Below, one piece after another: positions 40,872 to 46,897 of a stretch of DNA of 46,897 nt. Each line of letters begins with the position of its first letter. Positions within the stretch are counted from its first letter, which is position 1. The notes under the pieces were generated by a model. The model searched no databases. It was given only the letters and a program-made list of their open reading frames with translations, and was not told the DNA's origin. Source of the DNA: an uncultured Thermomicrobiales bacterium. Lineage in GTDB: Bacteria > Chloroflexota > Chloroflexia > Thermomicrobiales > UBA6265. A program made the position numbers and the translations under genes. Where the stretch lies: positions 1 to 46,897 of the forward strand of contig CADCWF010000008.1 of NCBI GenBank assembly GCA_902806345.1, given 5' to 3'.

Positions 40872-41210
40872 TTAGCGATCGCCGCGTGACCGTTGAAGGG
40901 CAGACAGCTCCCGCTGGAGCGCGATCACCTGCTCCCGCAGGTGGAGCACCGCCGCCGCTCCGGCGAGGTTGACGCCGAGGTCGTCGGTCAGCCGCCGGAT
41001 CCGCCGGATGCGCTCGATGTCGGCCTCGGAGTAGAGCGCCGGACCCCGCTCCGGACGCCGCCCCTCGACCAGGCCGTACGCCTCGTAGCGGCGGATCGTC
41101 TGGACGTGGATGTTGGCGCGGGTCGCGACGGCGGTGATCAGGTAGCGGGGCTCGTCGTCCCCGTCGTCCTCGATCTCCACCCAGCGCCCGCCGTTCCAGT
41201 GGCCCACCAT
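40872..41210 (-). CDS. hspR: Heat-shock repressor HspR (MerR family)
   Basis: 112 aa. YLITAVATRANIHVQTIRRYEAYGLVEGRRPERGPALYSEADIERIRRI is a MerR-type winged helix-turn-helix; the IHVQTIRRYE and GLVxxxRxxxGxxxYSExDI pattern is that of HspR. The C-terminal coiled coil (LREQVIALQRELSALQRS) mediates dimerisation. Its ATG overlaps the dnaJ stop by 1 nt, so repressor and co-chaperone are translationally coupled. HspR with DnaK represses heat-shock genes by binding HAIR; one such site precedes dnaJ. Confidence 0.93.
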   Translation of the reverse strand: MVGHWNGGRWVEIEDDGDDEPRYLITAVATRANIHVQTIRRYEAYGLVEGRRPERGPALYSEADIERIRRIRRLTDDLGVNLAGAAAVLHLREQVIALQRELSALQRSRGDR

Positions 41211-42337
41211 CAGGCTCCCTCGGGTCGCAGCCGCCGCAGCTCCTCGAACAGCTCGCGCTCCCGCTCCGTCAGCCCCGTCGGCACGACGATCCGGGCGCGG
41301 GCGAGCAGGTCTCCTCGCTCGCCCTTCGGACCCTTCAGCTTCGGCATCCCCTGACCGCGCAGCCGGAAGATGCGGCCCGCCTGCGTCTCGGCCGGGATCG
41401 TCAGCGCCACCCGCCCGGTCGGCGTCGTCACCACGGTCTCGCCGCCGAGGGCCGCCGTCGCGACCGGCACGTCCACCTCCGTCCGCAGGTTGTCGCCCTC
41501 GCGCTCGAACCGGGCGTCGGGGCGGACCGTGATCAGCAAGTAGACGTCGCCCTTCGGCCCGCCTCCGTCGCCGGGGCCGCCCTGACCGGCGATCCGCACC
41601 CGCGACCCGGTCGCCACGCCGGGCGGGATCGAGACCTCCAGCGTCCGGGTACGGGAGGTCATTCCGGTCCCGTCGCACGTCGGGCAGATGCTCTCCCGCA
41701 CGTAGCCGGCCCCGCCGCAGGTGGGGCAGACTTCGGGTGCCTGGAGCTGGAGGGTGCGCCTGGCGCCGCGGAACGCCTCGTCGAAGCCGACCTCGACGGC
41801 CACCTCGATGTCCTCGCCGCGGCTGGGCCGGAGCCGGGTCCGGGCCGAGGTTGCCGCCCGTCCGCGACCGCCACCTCCCCGCGTTCCGAAGAGGGTCTGG
41901 AAGAAGTCCGAGAACCCTTCTGCGTCGTCGCCGTCGCTGGCGGTGAAGGTCGTCCATTGGGTACTGCCGGCAGGGCTTGGCCCGCCCCCCGCCCCGCCGG
42001 TCTGGCCCGAGTACCACGCCCCGAAGTCGTTGGGATCGATGCCGCCGCGGGTGGCGCCGGGACGCCCGGCCGGCTCGTCGCCGGTGAACCCGGCGTCGCG
42101 ATAGCGCTGCCAGTCTTCGCCGAAACGGTCGTAGAGCTTGCGCTTCTCGGCGTCGGTCAGGACTTCGTACGCCTCGTTGATCTCCTTGAAGCGCTCCTCG
42201 GCTGCCTTGTCCCCCGGGTTGAGGTCGGGGTGGTGCTTGCGGGCGAGCGTGCGGAACGCCGCGCGGACCGCCTTCTCGTCGGCGCCACGCTCGACCCCGA
42301 GCGTCTGGTAGTAGTCCTTGAATTGGACGGCGGCCAT
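41210..42337 (-). CDS. DnaJ/CbpA-type co-chaperone with half zinc finger
   Basis: 375 aa. J domain 1-75 (DYYQTLGVERGADEKAVRAAFRTLARKHHPDLNPGDKAAEERFKEINEAYEVL, HPD at 36-38) is followed by a Gly/Phe-rich part with DFFQTLFGTRGGGG. The central region has only two C-x-x-C-x-G-x-G repeats (CPTCGGAG and CPTCDGTG) instead of four, so only one zinc would bind. Two C-terminal client-binding domains follow (ISIPPGVATGSRVRIAGQGGPG, GDVYLLITVRPDARFEREG, DVPVATAALGGETVVTTPTG, RIFRLRGQGMPKLKG). It stimulates DnaK. Coupled to hspR and preceded by a HAIR box, so it is probably heat-inducible. Real DnaJ with four repeats would lie elsewhere. Confidence 0.9.
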   Translation of the reverse strand: MAAVQFKDYYQTLGVERGADEKAVRAAFRTLARKHHPDLNPGDKAAEERFKEINEAYEVLTDAEKRKLYDRFGEDWQRYRDAGFTGDEPAGRPGATRGGIDPNDFGAWYSGQTGGAGGGPSPAGSTQWTTFTASDGDDAEGFSDFFQTLFGTRGGGGRGRAATSARTRLRPSRGEDIEVAVEVGFDEAFRGARRTLQLQAPEVCPTCGGAGYVRESICPTCDGTGMTSRTRTLEVSIPPGVATGSRVRIAGQGGPGDGGGPKGDVYLLITVRPDARFEREGDNLRTEVDVPVATAALGGETVVTTPTGRVALTIPAETQAGRIFRLRGQGMPKLKGPKGERGDLLARARIVVPTGLTERERELFEELRRLRPEGA

Positions 42338-42375
42338 CCATCCCCCCCCGGCTCTTGTTGTTGCCAAGGGTAAAC

Positions 42376-42396
42376 CTTGAGTCTTAGCGACGCAAG
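42376..42396. promoter_or_regulatory. HAIR element, HspR operator of dnaJ-hspR
   Basis: CTTGAGT-N7-ACGCAAG (42376-42396) differs from the HAIR consensus CTTGAGT-N7-ACTCAAG at one base. It sits 39 nt upstream of the dnaJ start on the minus strand and inside the 3' end of the neighbouring gene, and implies autoregulation by HspR. Confidence 0.85.
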
Positions 42397-42968
42397 TTCG
42401 TTGATGCAGGATTTGGCGTCGCCTGGCTCTGGCGGGCGCGGCGGATAGCCGCCACGGCGAAGACGGCGAAGAGCGCCAGGAAGCCGACCGTCAGGATCGG
42501 CAGGAAGATCGCGCTGACGGAGGCGAGGACGGCGACCATGTCCTCACCGAGGCTGATAAGGGGATTGAAGAGGCCACCGGTGCCGAGCGTGGAGACGGGC
42601 CGGACGGCCGCCTTAGCGGCGTGGACCGAGCCGGCGACCGCCACCCCGAGGAGACCGGCCAGCCACGGATCGAGGGCGACGCCGCCGGCGGTTGCCAGGA
42701 CCAGCACCGCGCCGGCGGCGGGCCGGATAGCGGTCTGGACGAGGTCGTTCGCGTGGTCGAGGCCGGGGATCTTGTCGACGGCGATCTCGATCGTCAGCAG
42801 AACGAGGAGGACCAGCAGCCCCGGCGTCGAGGAGATCGCGTCGTAGGGCGCGGCCAGGGCGATGCGGTCGCTGAGGCGGTCGGCAAGCGCCAGGACCAGC
42901 AGGGGGATGTAGGCGTTGAGACCGGCCGGCGCCGCCAGCCCGAGGCCCGTCAGCAGTGCCTGCTCCAC
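42384..42968 (-). CDS. DUF4126-family membrane protein
   Basis: 194 aa from GTG 42968. LTGLGLAAPAGLNAYIPLLVLALADRL opens with the DUF4126 GxNAYxxLxxL motif. Four to five membrane helices follow (GLLVLLVLLTIEIAVDKIPGLDHANDLVQTAIRPAAGAVLVLATAGG), with the KIPGLDHANDLVQTAIRP motif typical of the family, then STLGTGGLFNPLISLGEDMVAVLASV and a last helix ending in basic residues. Function unknown. Its end overlaps the HAIR box of the downstream dnaJ. Confidence 0.85.
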   Translation of the reverse strand: MEQALLTGLGLAAPAGLNAYIPLLVLALADRLSDRIALAAPYDAISSTPGLLVLLVLLTIEIAVDKIPGLDHANDLVQTAIRPAAGAVLVLATAGGVALDPWLAGLLGVAVAGSVHAAKAAVRPVSTLGTGGLFNPLISLGEDMVAVLASVSAIFLPILTVGFLALFAVFAVAAIRRARQSQATPNPASTNLRR

Positions 42969-43079
42969 GTCGGGCAGTCTCCATCGCGAGGCCGGGAGGA
43001 GTCCGGCTCAGTCGCCGAATCGGCCGACGGACACGGCCAGACGCCCTCCACCCCAGGAGCCGTCGCCGGGAAGGGCGGT

Positions 43080-43784
43080 CTACGGCTCCAGGTACGGCCG
43101 CTCCGACACGGCGACGGCCGGCACCGGCAGGGTCGAGGTGGACCGGAAGTAGGCCTGACCGGTGAGGTGGGCGATGACGAGGAGCGCGTAGGGAAGCGTG
43201 ACGAGCCCGCCGACGAGGAAGACGATGAAACCGGCGGCGCCGATCAGGACGGCGCCGACCGCGGCGAGGGCGAGCAGGACGTAGTCGCCGATGTTGTTGC
43301 GGACCATCTCGAGGATCAGGCGGATGCGCAGGCCCTCGCCAATCGACCCGGTCGCCGCCAGCCGCCCCAGCCCCGCCGGGGCGATGACCGCCGTCGCCAG
43401 CGCCAGCAGCAGGAACACGAGCGAGCCGAAGGCGATTAGGCCGCCGTTCTCGGCCGCGATCCCCGGCAGGAGTACGACCAGGCCGAGGACGATCAGCGGC
43501 AGCGACCAGCCGAGCTGGACGACGAACCCCTTGAGCCCGATCCCCAGCAGACCACCGATGTCGTCCCATTCGGGGAGGGGGGTGTCGTAGCCGTCCATCA
43601 CTCGGCGGACAAGCTGCAGCGTGTAGCCAGTGAAGACCAGGCCGCCAGCGACGGCGACGACCTGGCCGAGGACGGGGATGAAGTTGAGGAACCCGGCGGC
43701 GACCGAGAAGAGCCCGCCGATGAGAAGTTTCAGGAGCCAGCGCGGGTCGTCGAACACGAACTTGAACGCCCGACCGACATCCAT
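43080..43784 (-). CDS. DUF4013-family membrane protein
   Basis: 234 aa from ATG 43784 (AGGGGGAT upstream). DVGRAFKFVFDDPRWLLKLLIGGLFSVAAGFLNFIPVLGQVVAVAGGLVFTGYTLQLVRRVMDGYDTPLPEWDDIG carries the DUF4013 signature (PLPEWDD and GYxxxLxRxxxxG). About six helices; the C-terminal LVGGLVTLPYALLVIAHLTGQAYFRST closes it. Function unknown; found in many archaea and bacteria. It precedes the DUF4126 gene on the same strand with a 111-nt gap. Confidence 0.85.
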   Translation of the reverse strand: MDVGRAFKFVFDDPRWLLKLLIGGLFSVAAGFLNFIPVLGQVVAVAGGLVFTGYTLQLVRRVMDGYDTPLPEWDDIGGLLGIGLKGFVVQLGWSLPLIVLGLVVLLPGIAAENGGLIAFGSLVFLLLALATAVIAPAGLGRLAATGSIGEGLRIRLILEMVRNNIGDYVLLALAAVGAVLIGAAGFIVFLVGGLVTLPYALLVIAHLTGQAYFRSTSTLPVPAVAVSERPYLEP

Positions 43785-44005
43785 CGCCCGAATCCCCCTG
43801 GTCGTGCGGAAAAGTGGCCCAAGTGTAGCAGCCGCCGCCGCGACGGCCACGAGCCAAACCCGAAACAGCGACGCGGACCAGGGAAGATTCCCAAGCCCGC
43901 GCACCGCGTTCAGCTAATGTACCGGACCGACCCGCCGGGCTCAGTCCCGGAGGGCTGGGGTCGTCTCGGACCGGGACTTCGCCGCAGGACCGCGACGGCG
44001 ATCCA

Positions 44006-44644
44006 CTAGCAGTTGCAACGGAGGACGGTCACCAGCCGCCCTTGGATCTCGACGTTGGCGGCGGGGGTGTAGATCGGGTCCATCGTCGCGTTGGCGGGTT
44101 GGAGGCGGACCCGGTCGCCCTCCAGGTAGAACTTCTTGAGGGTCGTCTCCCGCTGCTCCTTCAACCAGACCGCGACCGTCTCGCCGTTTTCGCAGGTCTC
44201 CTGGGCGCGGAGCACGACCACGTCGCCGTCGTTGATCAGGGCGTCGATCATCGACAGCCCCTTGACCCGGAGGGCGAACAGGTTGCGTCCGGCGTCCGGC
44301 ACCAGTTCCCCGCCCAGCTCGACCATCTCGGCGACGTCGCTGTGTTCGAGGTCGCCGGGGACGGGGATCGGCAGACCGGCCGCGATCTGGCCGATGACCG
44401 GGATGGCGACCACGTTGCGGCGACCGTGCTGGCGGCCGACCAACTCGATCCCGCGGGAGATCTTGCTGTTGCGCCGGATCAGGTCCCGCCCCTCGAGCAC
44501 CTTCAGGTTGTAGTCGACGACGCTCGTCGAGGAGATGCCGAGCTCGGCCTGGATGTCGCGGATGGTGGGAGGGTAGTCGTTGTCGTCCAGGAAGCGCTCG
44601 ATGTAGCCGAGGATCGCTTGCTGGCGCCGGGACAGGTCTTTCAT
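44006..44644 (-). CDS. lexA: LexA repressor, SOS response
   Basis: 212 aa. The winged helix (LSRRQQAILGYIERFLDDNDYPPTIRDIQAELGISSTSVVDYNLKVLEGRDLI) is followed by the self-cleavage site Ala89-Gly90 (IGQIAAGLP), the catalytic Ser131 in LRVKGLSMIDALINDGD and Lys170 in ETTLKKFYLEG, so autoproteolysis is intact. The C-terminal PANATMDPIYTPAANVEIQGRLVTVLR is family-typical. It represses DNA-damage genes until RecA filaments trigger cleavage. The upstream promoter contains a LexA box, so the gene is autoregulated. Confidence 0.96.
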   Translation of the reverse strand: MKDLSRRQQAILGYIERFLDDNDYPPTIRDIQAELGISSTSVVDYNLKVLEGRDLIRRNSKISRGIELVGRQHGRRNVVAIPVIGQIAAGLPIPVPGDLEHSDVAEMVELGGELVPDAGRNLFALRVKGLSMIDALINDGDVVVLRAQETCENGETVAVWLKEQRETTLKKFYLEGDRVRLQPANATMDPIYTPAANVEIQGRLVTVLRCNC

Positions 44645-44730
44645 GGCGTCCTCGCGTGGCGGGCGGCACGGCGGCGGGGACCCCTCGTGCGGGTGAGGGC
44701 GGAGCGCGGGCTCCCCGGCGGATTGGGGCC

Positions 44731-44760
44731 AGTATAGGGACGAACATGTGTTCGTGTCAA
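44731..44760. promoter_or_regulatory. lexA promoter with embedded SOS box
   Basis: CGAACATGTGTTCG (44741-44754) is an exact Gram-positive SOS box (CGAAC-N4-GTTCG). On the minus strand TTGACA (44760-44755) and TATACT (44736-44731) are 18 nt apart, with the box between them, so LexA binding blocks lexA transcription. The box also lies about 140 nt upstream of mutS2 on the other strand. Confidence 0.92.
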
Positions 44761-44893
44761 TCGGGGACCAACATTTCGACGCCGCCCGTTGCCCTTCGAG
44801 GCGCCCCCGACGGACTACACTTGACCGGTTGCCGCGGAGGATCCCCGGCGGCGCCCGACCTTGCCTTCACCGCGATGCCCGAGGCCCTTCCCG

Positions 44894-46897
44894 ATGAATC
44901 TCCACGACGCCGTCGTCGCCAAGCTCGAGCTCCCGGCCGTGCTGGGGATGCTGGCCGCCCGCTGCCGCTTCGGCGTCGCCGCCGAGCGGGCTCGGGAGAT
45001 CGGTCCGTCCGGCGACCCGACCCACGTCCGCTACCTGCTGGATGTCACCGCCGAGGCAGTCGACCTCCTGACGACGTTCCCGGAGGTCACCATCGGCGGC
45101 GCCCGCGACGTGCGCGGGCTGGTCGAGCGGGCGGCGAAGGGGGCGCGGCTGCAACCGGCCGAGCTGCTGCTCGTGCTGGACATGGTCTCGGCCGCGCGCA
45201 ACCTGCGGCGGGCCTTCATCCGGCTTCCGGACGTCGACGCCCGCTTCCCGAAGCTGCTCGACTTCGTCGAGGCCCTGGCCGAACTGCCCGACATCGAGGC
45301 CGACATCGGGCGGTCGATCGGCCCCCGCGGCGACGTGCTCGACACCGCCAGCCCCGCCCTGGCCGCGATCCGGCGGGAGGTCCGCGTCGCCCAGTCCCGC
45401 CTGATGGAGCGGCTCAACGCCCTCGTCTCGGGTGGGCGCTACGCTTCCGCCCTCCAGGACGCGATCGTCACCACCCGCGACGGCCGCTACGTCGTCCCGG
45501 TCAAGGCCGAGGCCCGCGCCGCCCTGCCCGGCGTCGTCCACGACACGTCCGCCAGCGGTCAGACGCTCTTTGTCGAGCCGTTCGACGTCGTCGAGCTGAA
45601 CAACAAGTGGCGGGAGAAGCAGATCGAGGAGGGACACGAGATCGACCGGGTGCTCGACGGCCTGAGCGCCCGCGTCGGCGACCGGGCCGAGGCGATCGCC
45701 GGCTCGGTCGAGGCAACGGCGGCGATCGACCTGGCGATGGCGAAGGCGCTCCTCGCCTTCGACCTCAAGGCCGCCCGCCCGACCATCTGGAACCCTGGCG
45801 AGGCTGGCGCCGCCGCCGCATCCGACGTCCCCACGGATCCGGACGGCCATCCGAGCCACCGCCTCCGCCTCGTCCGTGCCCGCCACCCTCTGCTGGACCA
45901 GGTGAGCGTGGTGCCGATCGACGTCGAGCTCGGCGAGCGCTACCGGGTGCTCGTCATCACCGGCCCCAACACCGGCGGCAAGACGGTCGCCCTGAAGACG
46001 ATCGGCCTCCTCTGCCTGATGGCCCAGACGGGGTTGTTCATCCCTGCCGAGGACGGGTCGGTCCTGTCCGTCTTCCCGGCGGTCTTCGCCGACATCGGAG
46101 ACGAGCAGTCGATTGCCCAGAGCCTCTCCACCTTCTCGGCCCACATGCGGACCGTGATCGGCATGCTCGGTCACGTCTCGCCGGACAGCCTCGTCTTGCT
46201 CGACGAGCTGGGCGCCGGCACCGACCCCCAGGAGGGGTCGGCCCTGGCGCGGTCGCTCATTACCGAGCTGCTGGAGCGCGGGCCGCTCGTCGTCGGCACC
46301 ACCCACTACTCCGAGGTCAAGGCGTTCGCCTACGCGACGCCGGGGGTCGAGAACGCCAGCGTCGAGTTCGACGTCCAGACCCTGGCCCCGACCTACAAGC
46401 TGATGATCGGCGTCCCCGGCCGCTCCAACGCGCTCGCCATCGCCAAGCGCCTGGGTATGCCGCAGGCCGTTCTCGGCCGGGCGGCCGGGCTGATCGACCC
46501 GGACGAAGTCCGCGCCGACGCGCTGCTCCAGGACATCCGCCGCCGCCGGGATGAGGCCGACGCGATCGTGGCGAAGGCGAAAGAGGCGGAGCAGTCGGCC
46601 GCCCAACTGCGGCGGATCGCCGCTCGCGAGCTGCGGCAGGCGGAGCAGGACCGGCAAACGGCGCGGGCCGAGGCGCTGGCCGAGGCCGAGGCCGAGCTGG
46701 CCGCCGTCCGCGACACCTTCCGCCGCCTCCAGCGCGACCGCGAGACGGTCGCCCTCACCCGGGAGCACGTCGAGGGTCGCCGCCAGGAGGTCGACAAGGC
46801 GGGCGAGACGGTTCGGGTCTTCAAGCGGAAGCGGACCGCCTCGACCCGCCAGGTCGAGGGCGTCCGGAAGCCGATCGCCGCGGGCGACCGGGTCCAG
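44894..46897 (+). CDS. mutS2: MutS2 endonuclease/ATPase (3' end outside window)
   Basis: 668 codons are open from ATG 44894 to the window edge. The N-terminal core (NLHDAVVAKLELPAVLGMLAARC, RDVRGLVERAAKGARL, ASPALAAIRREVRVAQSRLMERLNAL, YVVPVKAEARAALPGVVHDTSASGQTLFVEPFDVVELNN) is the MutS2 lever and clamp. The ATPase has Walker A GPNTGGKT, SQSLSTFSAHM-type QSLSTFSAHMRTV, Walker B LVLLDELGAGTDPQEG and the H-loop TTHYSEVKAFAY. The long charged coiled coil (RRRRDEADAIVAKAKEAEQSAAQL ...) follows. The Smr nuclease domain would be just beyond the end. It acts in ribosome rescue or recombination control, not classical mismatch repair. Divergent from lexA. Confidence 0.95.
   Translation, partial: MNLHDAVVAKLELPAVLGMLAARCRFGVAAERAREIGPSGDPTHVRYLLDVTAEAVDLLTTFPEVTIGGARDVRGLVERAAKGARLQPAELLLVLDMVSAARNLRRAFIRLPDVDARFPKLLDFVEALAELPDIEADIGRSIGPRGDVLDTASPALAAIRREVRVAQSRLMERLNALVSGGRYASALQDAIVTTRDGRYVVPVKAEARAALPGVVHDTSASGQTLFVEPFDVVELNNKWREKQIEEGHEIDRVLDGLSARVGDRAEAIAGSVEATAAIDLAMAKALLAFDLKAARPTIWNPGEAGAAAASDVPTDPDGHPSHRLRLVRARHPLLDQVSVVPIDVELGERYRVLVITGPNTGGKTVALKTIGLLCLMAQTGLFIPAEDGSVLSVFPAVFADIGDEQSIAQSLSTFSAHMRTVIGMLGHVSPDSLVLLDELGAGTDPQEGSALARSLITELLERGPLVVGTTHYSEVKAFAYATPGVENASVEFDVQTLAPTYKLMIGVPGRSNALAIAKRLGMPQAVLGRAAGLIDPDEVRADALLQDIRRRRDEADAIVAKAKEAEQSAAQLRRIAARELRQAEQDRQTARAEALAEAEAELAAVRDTFRRLQRDRETVALTREHVEGRRQEVDKAGETVRVFKRKRTASTRQVEGVRKPIAAGDRVQ

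Noticed and set aside
44867-46768. A 633-codon open frame on the minus strand opposite mutS2
   Set aside because: It is a shadow of the real mutS2 frame: its residues have no motifs, while the plus frame shows all MutS2 signatures. Long antisense frames are expected at this GC content.

Overview
The window is 46.9 kb of GC-rich bacterial chromosome. I infer a member of the Chloroflexota, most likely Thermomicrobia or a close relative. The reasons are: secreted proteins of a kind I associate with that group (the HIHSGDC-type protein at 27890-28435 and Cys-rich Tat substrates), a Gram-positive-type SOS box (CGAAC-N4-GTTCG) in front of lexA, an HspR/HAIR heat-shock system, frequent GTG/TTG starts with strong Shine-Dalgarno sequences, and a dispersed repeat. 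No rRNA gene or species-level marker is present, so the taxonomy is inference.

Layout. 1-1429: 3'-truncated NB-ARC-type regulator (minus). 1868-1943: tRNA-Arg(UCG) with terminator. 2048-3455: small membrane protein, Dabb protein, smpB. 3621-5979: three consecutive genes for Tat-type, cysteine-rich proteins built from one 10-Cys module whose second half has the inhibitor-cystine-knot (knottin) spacing. 6038-11372: methyltransferase, then a minus-strand cluster (oligopeptide-type binding protein, GNAT, aroC) and a Lon-N-domain protein. 11528-14952: P-loop kinase-like protein and SpoIIE/PP2C-like phosphatase, downstream of decayed panE, panB and panC. 15047-19316: crtI-like desaturase, a small hypothetical gene and two oligopeptide-type ABC permeases. 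19661-21098: rplY with a strong terminator, a free-standing 15-codon mini-gene with its own consensus promoter, Shine-Dalgarno and terminator, and a LysM lipoprotein. 21099-22012: decayed DNA. 22013-24917: PimA-like mannosyltransferase, phosphatidylinositol-synthase-like CDP-alcohol transferase, a 58-aa membrane protein and a nitrilase-family amidase. 25090-33456: MBL hydrolase, DUF2171/PRC-like protein, SDR, secreted protein, Nudix, PQQ-type sugar dehydrogenase plus uronate dehydrogenase (overlapping genes), VOC and HD-domain proteins. 33555-34845: MFS gene cut by an 862-bp IS5/IS427-like element. 34847-40455: methyltransferase, thioredoxin-reductase-like flavoprotein, membrane protein, PHP phosphatase, mscS, nadD. 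40872-46897: hspR and dnaJ with a HAIR operator, two membrane proteins, and divergent lexA and mutS2 (truncated by the window end) around an SOS box.

How the genes work together. Several pairs overlap by 1-4 bp and are probably translationally coupled: SBP/GNAT, phosphatase/kinase, pgsA/58-aa protein, sugar dehydrogenase/uronate dehydrogenase, mscS/nadD, dnaJ/hspR. The most unusual items are the knottin-like exported family, the 15-residue peptide gene and the relic pantothenate operon.
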